Shown in pieces: positions 1-7,333 of a stretch of DNA of 10,337 bases. Every line of letters begins with the position of its first letter. The stretch's first letter is position 1. This DNA is from an uncultured Clostridia bacterium. GTDB lineage: Bacteria > Bacillota > Clostridia > Oscillospirales > Oscillospiraceae. The translations under genes were made by a program, and so were the position numbers. A model generated the notes under the pieces. The model made no database searches, was not told the DNA's origin, and was given only the letters and a program-made list of their open reading frames with translations. The DNA lies in assembly GCA_938023775.1 (NCBI GenBank), contig CALJDB010000181.1, positions 1 to 10,337 on the forward strand, read 5' to 3'.

Positions 1-178
1 GGAAGAGCGAGAATATAATATCGGTCGGCAGGACCGCACAGGCATCGGAGGCGCATGCAGCCGGGCTTGAAAAGGCGGGAAGTTCCGAAAATAAGGGGGA
101 TATTGACAAGCTGTCCCGGACATGATAGAGTTTTCACGATGCTTTTTGCCGTTCACGCAGCGGGAAAGGAGAGAAAAA
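1..178. other. Leader/intergenic region before first LysR gene
   Basis: I find no supportable gene here. A perfect TATAAT lies at 14-19, but any -35 box would fall outside the window, so it cannot be judged as a promoter. A short inverted repeat (CGGTC/GACCG, 22-36) follows it. The better promoter for the downstream gene is at 103-131 and is listed separately. An ATG at 122 is in frame with the LysR gene, but it overlaps the -10 region of that promoter, so it is not taken as the start. Confidence 0.5.
103..131 (+). promoter_or_regulatory. Sigma-A-type promoter for the tandem LysR genes
   Basis: A perfect TTGACA (103-108) is followed by a 17-bp spacer and TAGAGT (126-131). TGA directly before the -10 box makes it an extended -10 (TGn). 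Transcription would start near 138, leaving a leader of about 40 nt before the ATG at 179. Confidence 0.65.
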
Positions 179-1075
179 ATGAATCTGGACCAACTGAAGA
201 CTTTTGCGGCGCTCGCGGAGAGCGGCAGTCTGCGCTCCGCCGCGGACCGGCTGGGACTCTCGCCCTCATCCGCCGCCGAGCGCGTCTCCCTGCTGGAGCA
301 CGAGCTCGGACTTCGCCTGCTTGACCGCGGGGCGCGCGGCTGTACGCTGACAAGGAGCGGCGCGCAGTATCTGAAGGACGCGCGGGCGCTGCTCGGCGCG
401 TGGGATGCGATCGCGGCGCGCGTCGCCGCGGCGGGAGAGCGCCCTGCCAGCGCGCTGCGCATCGCCGTGGCGGGCGGCTCGCTGCCGCCGGTGCTCGGAC
501 CCGTGCTCGACCGCTTTATCGCGGAGCATCCGGAGGTCGTGCTGAGTCTGCTGGACGATCGGGATGCCTCCGTCGGACACGAGCTGCGCTCCGGCGCGCT
601 GGACGCTTATTTCCTCTATTGTCCATCGGAGGCGCTGTGCGTCGGACTGCGGCGGCAGACGGTGTTTTACACACGCCTCTGCGCGCTTGTTCCGCTTGAT
701 CATCCGCTCTCCGCGAGGAAGACGCTTTCTCTCGCGGAGCTGGAGGGGGAGATGCTGCTGCTCTATCCGCCGACGCGTGAGCCGGCGCTCCACCAGCGCA
801 TCCTTGAAGCGCTGCACGCCGCGGGCGTCCGCGCCGCGCTTTATGCGGGAAAATCCTCGCCGGCGCTTTATCAGATGCAAGTGAAAATGGGCTGCGGCAT
901 CGCGATCTGCCCCCAGCTTGCGCTGAAAACGCCACCGCAGACGGTAGCGATCCCGCTCTCCGATCCGCTCTGCCGGATCCAGATCGAGATGCTCAGCGCG
1001 GAGGAGAACCCGAATCCGGCGTTCCGGCTTTTCCTCGAAGAATTCGGCGACAGATCGGGGGCGGATATCGGATGA
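179..1075 (+). CDS. LysR-family transcriptional regulator (first of a tandem pair)
   Basis: Predicted LysR-type transcriptional regulator of 298 residues, the usual length for the family. The N-terminal winged helix-turn-helix covers about residues 2-61: it starts MNLDQLKTFAALAESGSLRSA, has the recognition-helix region LGLSPSSAAERVSLLEHELG, and ends LTRSGAQYL. A two-lobed effector-binding domain should follow from about residue 90. The start at 179 is chosen because GGAAAGGAGAG sits just upstream with good spacing; the in-frame ATG at 122 lies inside the promoter. The gene ends in an ATGA overlap with a second LysR gene, so the two are almost certainly co-transcribed and translationally coupled. 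Seen: domain signature and overlap. Known: such proteins usually bind a small-molecule inducer and work as tetramers. The regulated genes and inducer cannot be told from the sequence; autoregulation at the upstream promoter is possible. Confidence 0.93.
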   Translation: MNLDQLKTFAALAESGSLRSAADRLGLSPSSAAERVSLLEHELGLRLLDRGARGCTLTRSGAQYLKDARALLGAWDAIAARVAAAGERPASALRIAVAGGSLPPVLGPVLDRFIAEHPEVVLSLLDDRDASVGHELRSGALDAYFLYCPSEALCVGLRRQTVFYTRLCALVPLDHPLSARKTLSLAELEGEMLLLYPPTREPALHQRILEALHAAGVRAALYAGKSSPALYQMQVKMGCGIAICPQLALKTPPQTVAIPLSDPLCRIQIEMLSAEENPNPAFRLFLEEFGDRSGADIG

Positions 1076-1959
1076 CGACAGAACGGCTTTTTGAATTCCG
1101 GCTTCTTGCGCAGACGCTGCATTTCGGCAAGGCGGCGGACAAGCTTTATATGGCGCAGTCGGTCCTGAGCCGCCATATTCAGGACCTGGAGCGCGAGCTC
1201 GGCGCGGCGCTCTTTGTTCGCGGACCCCACGGCGTTTCGCTGACGACGGCAGGTGCGGTGCTTCTGCGCGATTCCTCGGAGTTCCTGCGGGAGTGTACCC
1301 GCGCCGAGGAGCGTGCGCGCTCTGCGGATTCCGGCGCCGCGGGCGCGGTGCGCTTCGGCTGCATGCGCCCCGTCATGTCCGATGCCATGGAGAATTTTCT
1401 GATCTATTTCACGGACCGTTATCCGGACGTGCATCTGACCGCGGAGGTCCTCGATCTGCTCCGCCCCGGCGAGGCGGAGGATTTCGATTTTCTCGCCGTT
1501 TCCAGCAATTCCGTGGATATTCCGGAGCATTTCCGGCTCATTGAAACGCTGAAGGAGGAGGCGTGGCTCCTGCTGCCCTCCGACTGCTGGCTCCGCACGG
1601 GAGAGGCGGTCTCCCTGGCGGAGATCGGGGGAAAAACACTGTTTCTTCCCGGCTACCGCGGCTCCTCCGGCGCGTTTGAGTGCATCCGGCGGCTCGCGGA
1701 GCAGGCGACCGACGGGAGCGTCCGCATTGTGCGCGTGCCGAATCCGGAGACGGCGATGCTGAATGTCAGCCTCCGCCGCGGCTGCACGATCCTGCCGCGC
1801 CACCGTCTGGAGAAGGGCACCCGGCCGCGCTGGCACTGCGCCGCGATCCGCGAGGAATGCAGCTTTGACATGCTGCTGTTCCGGAGCGACCGCGCTGAGG
1901 ATGCCGCCGCGCAGACCTTTGCCGATGAGCTCACGCAGCTCCGCCGGTTTCTGGCTTGA
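1072..1959 (+). CDS. LysR-family transcriptional regulator (second of a tandem pair)
   Basis: A second LysR-type regulator, 295 residues, starting inside the stop region of the first (ATGA). The winged HTH at about residues 4-62 is closer to the family consensus than that of its neighbour: EFRLLAQTLHFGKAADKLY, then QSVLSRHIQDLERELGAALF and GVSLTTAGAVLL. The effector-binding domain runs from about residue 90 to the end. A G-rich stretch (GGGGGCGG, 1057-1064) ahead of the ATG may serve as ribosome site, with coupling to the first gene as a likely aid. The two proteins differ clearly through the HTH, so this is not a fresh duplication. A long-stem terminator lies directly after the stop. Function beyond DNA-binding regulation is unknown. 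Confidence 0.93.
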   Translation: MTTERLFEFRLLAQTLHFGKAADKLYMAQSVLSRHIQDLERELGAALFVRGPHGVSLTTAGAVLLRDSSEFLRECTRAEERARSADSGAAGAVRFGCMRPVMSDAMENFLIYFTDRYPDVHLTAEVLDLLRPGEAEDFDFLAVSSNSVDIPEHFRLIETLKEEAWLLLPSDCWLRTGEAVSLAEIGGKTLFLPGYRGSSGAFECIRRLAEQATDGSVRIVRVPNPETAMLNVSLRRGCTILPRHRLEKGTRPRWHCAAIREECSFDMLLFRSDRAEDAAAQTFADELTQLRRFLA

Positions 1960-1974
1960 CCGTGCCGGAGACGC

Positions 1975-2030
1975 AGCGTCCCCCGCTCCGCAGCCGAGAC
2001 TGCGGAACGGGGGACGCTTTCTTTTTTTTT
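1975..2030 (+). terminator. Strong intrinsic terminator after the tandem LysR genes
   Basis: A 19-bp stem with one mismatch (1975-1993 paired with 2000-2018; arms begin AGCGTCCCCCG and end CGGGGGACGCT) encloses a 6-nt loop. It is followed by TTCTTTTTTTTT (2019-2030). The U-tract is on the + strand, so it ends the LysR pair. The same hairpin lies just past the stop of the convergent - strand LysR gene but has no U-tract in that direction, so it may only be a weak or partial terminator there. Confidence 0.93.
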
Positions 2031-2907
2031 ACTTTGCGCCGCGAATGCAGGCGACGAACGCCTTTCCGGTCGGCGGGAGCCGGTCCGGGAGCCACAGAAG
2101 ATTGAGCCAGACACGCTCCGGAACACTGAGCGGAACGACCACCGCACCGGGACAGCGCGTCTCCGCCGCGATGCTCTCCAGCTCCAGCGCCGCGCCGACG
2201 CCGCCTGCCGCAAGCTCCGCCGCGCCGATACCGCTGCTTTGCGGGGGGAGAAACCGCGGGACGACACCGGCACGCCGGAATATGTTCCGGACGAACCGGG
2301 AGAGAAAACGCTCCGGCTGGATGGGCAGAAGCGGCTCTTCGGCAAGCTCGGCGAGACTGACGCTCCCGCGGCATGCCAGCGGGTGACGCTCCGGCAGGAC
2401 GGCAACGATCCGGTCGACCGCAGCACCGGCGCGGGCAAATTCATCCGCCGCGGTCGGCGCGCTTTCCAATGCAAAGGCGAGATCGAGCCTCCCGGTCAGA
2501 AGCGCGTCGCGCCGGCTCCGATCGTCCACGGGCATCAGTTCGATGGACAAGCCGTGGTTTTCGGCGATGAAACCCGCAATGCGCCGCGTGAGTCCGAGCT
2601 CGCGCAGCCCCTCAGCCGCACCGACGCGCAGACCGCCCTGATCGGCGCGCAGCGCCTCGTCCAGCGCACCGCGGAACGCTGACCATTCCGCCGTTGCGTT
2701 GCGGGCGTAAGGCACGAGCAGCTCGCCGTATTTCGTGAGCTGCACGCTGCGCGAGTCGCGGTGGAAAAGCCGCGCGCCGAGCTTGGTCTCCATCGCGGCG
2801 ATGTGCTTCGAGAGGGCGGACTGGGAGATGAAAAGCTCCTCCGCGCTCTGCGCGTAGCTTTTTCGTTCGGCGAGGACTAAAAATTCGTTCAGATGCTCAA
2901 GCTCCAT
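2029..2907 (-). CDS. LysR-family transcriptional regulator (co-operonic with ceramidase-like gene)
   Basis: A third LysR-type regulator, 292 residues. The winged HTH occupies about residues 2-62 (MELEHLNEFLVLAERKSYAQ, then FISQSALSKHIAAMETKLGARLFHR and SVQLTKYGELLV), followed by a typical effector-binding domain. The open frame extends far upstream (to 3264), but that extension is low-complexity shadow sequence of the neighbouring gene; the family N-terminus MELEHLNEF fixes the start at 2907. Only 10 bp separate this ATG from the stop of the upstream gene, and the ribosome site is weak (GGAG about 17 nt upstream), so translational coupling is likely. Because it shares a transcript with the hydrolase gene, it may regulate that operon and the divergent hydrolase gene at 4488 (inference). 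Its stop lies against the terminator of the convergent LysR pair. Confidence 0.93.
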   Translation of the reverse strand: MELEHLNEFLVLAERKSYAQSAEELFISQSALSKHIAAMETKLGARLFHRDSRSVQLTKYGELLVPYARNATAEWSAFRGALDEALRADQGGLRVGAAEGLRELGLTRRIAGFIAENHGLSIELMPVDDRSRRDALLTGRLDLAFALESAPTAADEFARAGAAVDRIVAVLPERHPLACRGSVSLAELAEEPLLPIQPERFLSRFVRNIFRRAGVVPRFLPPQSSGIGAAELAAGGVGAALELESIAAETRCPGAVVVPLSVPERVWLNLLWLPDRLPPTGKAFVACIRGAK

Positions 2908-2917
2908 CGGCGTTTGC

Positions 2918-4201
2918 TCAGAGCTCCAGCCCGCCGGCGACCTCGACCATGCGCTCGGCGGCGCCGGGCATGAAGGGGGAGTGGTCGGCTTGGAAGCGGC
3001 AGGTGTCGTAAGCGCGGAGGGAGGGCATGCACTTGCCGCAGCCGTTGACCATGCAGACGGCGGCGCGCAGCCGCTCCGGTCCCGCCTGCGCCGAGACGGA
3101 GAGGGACGCTGCGGCATCGAATTCCGGCTGGACGCCGATGAGCTCCAGCGCGCCGAGCCGCAGGGCATAGACCGTCTGGGCGCGCTCGCCGTCCGGCTGA
3201 AAGCCCGTGATGCGCGCCGCGCCGGGGATGACGGCGGGGTCCGCTTTTTTGCAGGGCCAGACAAAGCTGCGCTCCGCCGCCGCGAGGACAGGCGTGTCCG
3301 TCAGGTCCGCCGCGGCGCGGCGGAGCTTCAGTGCGCACTGGGCAAGGCGGTCGCCCTGCGCGCGGCGCAGAACGTCCGCTTCCTCGGCGGGGAGGCGCTC
3401 CTCGTGCGGCTCGCCCTCGGCGTCCAGCACGGTGTCCCAGCCCTTGAGCCGCGGCTCCTGATCCGCCGCCGCGCCGCAGAGAAAGAGCGCGACGGCGCCC
3501 TCGCCGAGCGCGCGTTCGAGCGAAACGCAGGCTGCGCCGCAGAGGTCGGCGCTGATTGCCTCTGCGCCGTCGACCATACGGCAGCGGTGCATCACCGCGG
3601 AGCGCAGCCCGTAGACGATCGCCGCGGCGAGCGGCTTGCCCTCCGCCGTGTCGACGCGCAGAACGGTGAGCGCGGAGTCGACGGGCTCGTCGTCGTCCGT
3701 GCCGAGCAGCCAGCCGCGCGCGCTCGCAAGATCGCGGCTCGCGGCAAGGCCGCAGCGCCCCCGCGCCGCGGCGAGCTTTGCCGGACGAAGCGCGGTGAGC
3801 GCGGCGCTGAGTGCGGCGTCCAGCGCGGCTTCATAGGCGCGGCGCAGGCGCTCGCCCTCTGCGAGCTGCTCCGGCGTCGGAACATGGGGGCGCGGCGGCT
3901 CGCCGGGCTGCGGCGCGGTCGCAATGTGGGGTCCGGCGAACGAGTGCGTCAGCGTCAGCCAGACGTTTTCAAGGTCCGTCCCGGCGCGCTGCGCGATGCG
4001 CTGCCGCCAGGCGGCGCTGATCGGCTCCGGCAGGCTCGTCACCTCCACGGAGACGAGCACGATGCGCCGGTCCGTCTCCAGCACGAGCGCGCGGACATGC
4101 AGCGGGTCGTTCACCCGCGTAAAGCCCTCCAGCGGCAGTATGCCGTCCAGCCCCAGCACGGCGCGCCCCGCGCCGGCGAGAAGAGAATGCTGCTCTTTCA
4201 T
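2918..4201 (-). CDS. Neutral/alkaline ceramidase-like hydrolase family protein (divergent)
   Basis: A 427-residue protein that I assign to the neutral/alkaline non-lysosomal ceramidase-like superfamily by motif order. Seen: ITS of the family start (GLDGILPLEGF...DPLHVRALVLE, residues 17-42), ENVWLTLTHSFAGPH (78-92; compare family THTHSGP), an ISADLCGAA segment (216-224; family ISADFPG), ALFLCGAAADQEPR (238-251; family NGAAGDVNP), and a C-terminal NGCGKCMPSLRAYDTCRF region (386-403; family NGxxGYxPxxxAY...YE). There is no signal peptide, so it is probably cytoplasmic. Several expected metal or catalytic positions look changed: the NFACHP segment reads YGLRSAV, and the YE pair reads FQ. Four cysteines (383, 388, 391, 401) cluster near the C-terminus. 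The family cleaves amide bonds of ceramides, but the substrate here is unknown and activity uncertain. Start: AAAGGGA (4210-4216) lies 8 nt before the ATG. It heads an operon with the LysR gene. Confidence 0.72.
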   Translation of the reverse strand: MKEQHSLLAGAGRAVLGLDGILPLEGFTRVNDPLHVRALVLETDRRIVLVSVEVTSLPEPISAAWRQRIAQRAGTDLENVWLTLTHSFAGPHIATAPQPGEPPRPHVPTPEQLAEGERLRRAYEAALDAALSAALTALRPAKLAAARGRCGLAASRDLASARGWLLGTDDDEPVDSALTVLRVDTAEGKPLAAAIVYGLRSAVMHRCRMVDGAEAISADLCGAACVSLERALGEGAVALFLCGAAADQEPRLKGWDTVLDAEGEPHEERLPAEEADVLRRAQGDRLAQCALKLRRAAADLTDTPVLAAAERSFVWPCKKADPAVIPGAARITGFQPDGERAQTVYALRLGALELIGVQPEFDAAASLSVSAQAGPERLRAAVCMVNGCGKCMPSLRAYDTCRFQADHSPFMPGAAERMVEVAGGLEL

Positions 4202-4256
4202 AGTTCGTGTCCCTTTCTGCGGACCTCCGGCGTTCGGAGATCTGCATCATAAAATT

Positions 4257-4288
4257 CGGCTTTTTCCGCGAAAACGCGGGAAAAGCCG
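4257..4288 (-). promoter_or_regulatory. Strong hairpin in the leader of the ceramidase-like operon (possible attenuator)
   Basis: Two 14-nt arms (4257-4270 and 4275-4288) pair fully with one G-T pair around a 4-nt loop. On the - strand transcript the hairpin is followed by AATTTTATG, a short U-rich run that resembles a weak intrinsic terminator. It lies within the ~165-nt leader between the promoter and the start codon. A second small stem (CTCCG/CGGAG, 4225-4239) lies between it and the ribosome site. Together they could form an attenuator or a protein-binding leader; no known riboswitch class is recognised. Confidence 0.45.
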
Positions 4289-4373
4289 CCCGCGTGGGGG
4301 CGCGCGCCGTTCCCAAAAAGATGCGCTCCGGGTGAAAAGCGCGCTGCATTGCCCCCGTCGATCCTATACTTTA

Positions 4374-4402
4374 ATTATAACAGACGTGCGCAAGCTATGC
4401 AA
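4374..4402 (-). promoter_or_regulatory. Promoter for the ceramidase-like/LysR operon
   Basis: Read on the - strand: TTGCAT (4402-4397), 17-bp spacer, perfect TATAAT (4379-4374). The start would be near 4367, giving a leader of about 165 nt. The -35 box is only 24 bp from that of the divergent promoter. A GCAAG-N4-GCAAG direct repeat overlaps the -35 region (4390-4403). Confidence 0.7.
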
Positions 4403-4426
4403 GTACGCGCCGAACGGAAATGCGGA

Positions 4427-4456
4427 TTGACAAGCGAGGCGCGCTGTTTCTATACT
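4427..4456 (+). promoter_or_regulatory. Promoter for the MBL-fold hydrolase gene
   Basis: A perfect TTGACA (4427-4432), an 18-bp spacer and TATACT (4451-4456). Transcription would begin near 4463, about 25 nt before the ATG, leaving a short leader that holds the GGAGAGGGG ribosome site (4471-4479). Confidence 0.75.
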
Positions 4457-4487
4457 GAAGGAACTTGAACGGAGAGGGGCGCAAAGC

Positions 4488-5306
4488 ATGGAACAGAGCG
4501 TTTATCGGGCAAAGCTTCTTTGCAAAGACACTTGGGTCATTTATCTCGGCGACACGACCGCCTATCTGATCGCGGGCGAGCGCGAGGGGATGATGATCGA
4601 TTCTGGCAACACGCCCGGACCGCTGCGGGAGTTCTGCGAGGAGACCTGCGGCCGTCCGGTGCGCCTCGTCGCGAACACCCACGGTCATTTTGACCACACC
4701 GGCGGAAACGGCTACTTCAAGGCGGCGTTCATCGGACGTCTGGCGTCCCGGATCGCGAAGACGCCGAACGGCTCCGTGCGCGCGGAGGATTTCCCGATGG
4801 ATTACGAAATGGTCATCGTGGACGACGGCTTCCGCATCGACCTCGGAGGGCGCGAGATCGAGACCTTCGTTCTGGACGGCCACTCGCCGGACTCGACGGC
4901 TTATCTCGACAAGGCGGCGCGCATCCTGTTCGTAGGTGACAATCTGGGGCGCGCGCCGATGCTGTATAAATGCGAGAGCCCCCAGCCGAGCATGCTGCGC
5001 TATGCCATCAATCTGAGCAAGGTCATGGTGCGGCGCGAGGAGTATGACTACATCCTTCAGGGTCACAACGACCGGCTCGTGGACGCCGACGCGGTCAACC
5101 GCACGCTGATCTGCGCCCTGCGCGCCGCGGACGGCGACCTTGACCCGCGCCCGCCGCGACCCACGCCGCCGCCCGGCGCGCGTCCGGGTCCGAAGCTTGG
5201 AAATCCGGACTTCGTCGGCTATGTGGAGTATAAGGACGCGCACATCACCTTCGACACGCGCTACGCGAACGACCTAACGCGCTACGACGTCGTGGAGGGA
5301 ACATGA
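4488..5306 (+). CDS. MBL-fold metallo-hydrolase
   Basis: A 272-residue metallo-beta-lactamase-fold protein. The signature THGHFDHTGG gives the metal-binding HxHxDH at residues 65-70. Further ligands are likely H132 in GHSPDS, D151 in FVGDN and H193 in LQGHND, so the full two-metal set appears present. The N-terminal strand pair DTTAYLIAGEREGMMIDSG (22-40) is typical. No signal peptide is seen, so it is probably cytosolic. The final ~60 residues begin with a proline-rich linker (PRPPRPTPPPG, 220-230) and end in a small strand-rich tail not needed for the core fold. The start is supported by GGAGAGGGG 8-9 nt upstream. The gene is divergent from the ceramidase-like operon through closely spaced promoters. 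MBL-fold enzymes hydrolyse thioesters, lactones, phosphodiesters and other bonds; the substrate here cannot be deduced. Confidence 0.88.
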   Translation: MEQSVYRAKLLCKDTWVIYLGDTTAYLIAGEREGMMIDSGNTPGPLREFCEETCGRPVRLVANTHGHFDHTGGNGYFKAAFIGRLASRIAKTPNGSVRAEDFPMDYEMVIVDDGFRIDLGGREIETFVLDGHSPDSTAYLDKAARILFVGDNLGRAPMLYKCESPQPSMLRYAINLSKVMVRREEYDYILQGHNDRLVDADAVNRTLICALRAADGDLDPRPPRPTPPPGARPGPKLGNPDFVGYVEYKDAHITFDTRYANDLTRYDVVEGT

Positions 5307-5309
5307 CTG

Positions 5310-5357
5310 AAGCTCCCGGACGGGAAGGCACGGCGCCTTTCCGTCCGGGAGCTTTTT
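5310..5357 (+). terminator. Intrinsic terminator between MBL gene and recQ
   Basis: A 20-bp stem with one G-U pair (5310-5329 with 5335-5354; arms start AAGCTCCCGGACGGG and end CCGTCCGGGAGCTT) has a 5-nt loop and is followed by a T-run (5353-5357). It starts 3 nt after the MBL stop. It lies between convergent genes, so the hairpin may also act on the recQ transcript, although the U-tract is poor in that direction. Confidence 0.9.
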
Positions 5358-5368
5358 GTATATGGCAT

Positions 5369-7231
5369 TCACACCTCGCCGTTTTCATATTCGCGGATCG
5401 CTTTTAAAAACGCCTCGCCGTACTGCTGCGCCTTGCGCTCGCCTACGCCGGAGACGTTCAGAAATTCCTCGGTCGTGTGCGGGCGGCGCGCCGCCATGTC
5501 CTCAAGCGTTGCGTTGGAGAAGACGACGTAAGCCGCGACGCCCATCTCCTTCGCGATGCGCAGGCGCAGGGCGCGGAGATAGTCGTAAAGCGAGCTGTCC
5601 GCCTCCGGCTCCGACGGTACTGCGGTCTGCTGCCTTTTGCCGCGCCGGCGCTGCTTCGGGTCTAAAAGCCCGCCGCGGTCGCGGCGGACGCGGCGCTCCA
5701 CGCGCCTGCCATGGAACAGCACCTCGCCGGCGGCTTCCGTCAGGCAGAGCGCGCCGTGGTCGTCGGCAAAAAGCAGCTCCTCACTGACCAAAAAGTCGAT
5801 CAGCTCGCGGATCTGCGCCGCGGGGAGGTCGCGCATCAGACCGTAAGTGGAGAGCGTATCGAGCCCCAGCGACGTAACGCGCTCGCTGCGGCTGCCGCGG
5901 AGCGTCATCGCGAGGAGCCCCTTGCCGACGCCGTAGCCAAGCTTCGTGCGGATGCGCGCCACGCAGGAGAGCGCCATCTGCGCCGCCTCGGTGAGGTCCT
6001 CGACGCGGAATTCGCTGCGGCAGTTGCCGCAGTTTCCACACTCCGCGGGGTGGCTCTGACCGAAATAGTCCAGAATTTTTCCGCGCAGACAGTCGCCCGT
6101 TCGGCAGTAGTCCTCCATCGTGCGCAGCCGCGCATAGTCCTGCGCGCGGACGGCGTCCTGCTCTTCGGGGCTGAGACGGCTGCCCTCGCTGTGCTCGATG
6201 AGGATGCGCGCCGTCGCCGCGTCGCCGGGGGAGTAGAGCAGGATGCACTCCGCCGCCTCGCCGTCGCGCCCGGCGCGGCCCGCCTCCTGATAGTAAGCTT
6301 CGAGGCTTTTCGGCATGTTGTAGTGGAGAACATAGGAGACGTTCGACTTGTCGATCCCCATGCCGAAGGCGTTCGTCGCGACCATCACGGTCTTGCGGTC
6401 GAACTGAAAATCCTCCTGATTCGCGCGGCGCTCCGCCTCCGGAAGTCCGGCGTGGTAGCGCGTCGCGGCGATGCCGCGGGCGCAGAGGGCGGCGCTGACG
6501 CGCTCGACATTGCTGCGCGTGGCACAGTAAATGATGCCGCTTTTGTCCCGCCGCGCGCGGACGAGCTCCACGGCGGTGTCGAGCTTGTTTTTCGGGCGCT
6601 GCACGTCGAAATAGAGGTTCGGGCGGTCGAAGCCCGTCACGGAGCGGAGCGGATCGCGCAGATCCAGCAGGTGCACAATGTCCTCCTGCACCTCCGCCGT
6701 TGCGGTCGCGGTGAAGGCGGCGACGGCGGGGCGGCGGGGCAGCGCGGCGATAAAATCCGCGATCCCGCGGTAGCTCGGACGGAAATCCTGCCCCCACTGG
6801 GAGATGCAGTGCGCCTCGTCCACGGCGAGGAGCGGGATGTCCAGCCCGCATGCCAGGGCGCGAAACTCCGCCATTTCGAGGCGTTCCGGCGCGACGTAGA
6901 GCAGCTTATACGCCCCGGCACGGGTGCGGTCGAACACGCGCTGCTGCTGCGCGGCGGTGAGCGAGCTGTTCACGAACGCCGCCGGAACGCCGCACTCGGT
7001 GAGCGCCGCGACCTGATCCGCCATCAGCGAGATGAGCGGCGAGATGACGAGCGTCACGCCCGGCAGCAGCAGGGCGGGGACCTGATAGCAGACGCTCTTG
7101 CCGCCGCCGGTCGGCATAATGCCCATCACGTCCCGCCCGGCGAGCGAGGCGTCGATAAGCGCCTCCTGCCCGGCGCGGAACGCGCTGTGGCCGAAAAATT
7201 TCTTCAGAACTCCGAGTTTATCCAGCGCCAA
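5369..7231 (-). CDS. recQ: ATP-dependent DNA helicase RecQ
   Basis: A 620-residue RecQ helicase, close to the usual length (E. coli RecQ is about 610). It is a 3'-5' superfamily 2 helicase for recombination and replication-fork repair. Motifs in order: motif I MPTGGGKS (39-46), Walker B DEAH (138-141) running into the RecQ-specific loop CISQWGQDFRPSY (142-154), motif III FTATAT (173-178), motif VI QEAGRAGRDG (315-324). Zinc-binding cysteines are C381, C398, C401 and C404, followed by a winged-helix region (about 410-510), a basic linker and a C-terminal HRDC domain (about 545-615). Start: TTG at 7231, preceded by GGGGAGG with 8-nt spacing; no in-frame ATG fits the family N-terminus (LDKLGVLKKFFGHSAFRAGQ). 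The open frame continues upstream to 8101, but that part is antisense to another gene and not RecQ-like. It appears monocistronic, divergent from the 7445 gene. Confidence 0.97.
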   Translation of the reverse strand: MALDKLGVLKKFFGHSAFRAGQEALIDASLAGRDVMGIMPTGGGKSVCYQVPALLLPGVTLVISPLISLMADQVAALTECGVPAAFVNSSLTAAQQQRVFDRTRAGAYKLLYVAPERLEMAEFRALACGLDIPLLAVDEAHCISQWGQDFRPSYRGIADFIAALPRRPAVAAFTATATAEVQEDIVHLLDLRDPLRSVTGFDRPNLYFDVQRPKNKLDTAVELVRARRDKSGIIYCATRSNVERVSAALCARGIAATRYHAGLPEAERRANQEDFQFDRKTVMVATNAFGMGIDKSNVSYVLHYNMPKSLEAYYQEAGRAGRDGEAAECILLYSPGDAATARILIEHSEGSRLSPEEQDAVRAQDYARLRTMEDYCRTGDCLRGKILDYFGQSHPAECGNCGNCRSEFRVEDLTEAAQMALSCVARIRTKLGYGVGKGLLAMTLRGSRSERVTSLGLDTLSTYGLMRDLPAAQIRELIDFLVSEELLFADDHGALCLTEAAGEVLFHGRRVERRVRRDRGGLLDPKQRRRGKRQQTAVPSEPEADSSLYDYLRALRLRIAKEMGVAAYVVFSNATLEDMAARRPHTTEEFLNVSGVGERKAQQYGEAFLKAIREYENGEV

Positions 7232-7290
7232 AATTTTTTCCTCCCCATGGGAACTTCTGCCAACGAATCTTCGTCTGAGTTGATAAGAAC

Positions 7291-7319
7291 AGTATAACGC
7301 AGCCCGCGGAAAAATGCAA
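7291..7319 (-). promoter_or_regulatory. recQ promoter
   Basis: On the - strand: TTGCAT (7319-7314), 17-bp spacer, TATACT (7296-7291). The start would be near 7284, leaving a leader of about 50 nt before the TTG codon. The -35 hexamer is the same as that of the ceramidase-like operon. No LexA-type SOS box is evident. Confidence 0.65.
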
Positions 7320-7333
7320 ATTGTGGAAAGCGT

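Noticed and set aside
22..100. Possible structured RNA or T-box-like element in the first 100 bases
   Set aside because: Only a 5-bp inverted repeat is seen. There is no T-box core, no known riboswitch consensus and no terminator.
122..178. Upstream ATG for the first LysR gene
   Set aside because: It lies within the -10 region of the promoter, has no ribosome site, and adds 19 residues not typical of the family.
1975..2018. Bidirectional function of the hairpin between convergent LysR genes
   Set aside because: Only the + strand side carries a U-tract, so I annotate it as a + strand terminator.
2908..3264. Extended start for the third LysR gene
   Set aside because: The added 119 residues are Ser/Pro/Arg-rich shadow of the upstream gene; the LysR HTH starts exactly at MELEHLNEF.
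2981..4252. + strand open frame of 423 codons opposite the ceramidase-like gene
   Set aside because: Arg/Ala/Gly-rich with no domain. The - strand frame has family motifs, promoter and ribosome site.
5711..7297. + strand open frame of 528 codons inside recQ
   Set aside because: It lies antisense to well-conserved RecQ motifs and has shadow-like composition.
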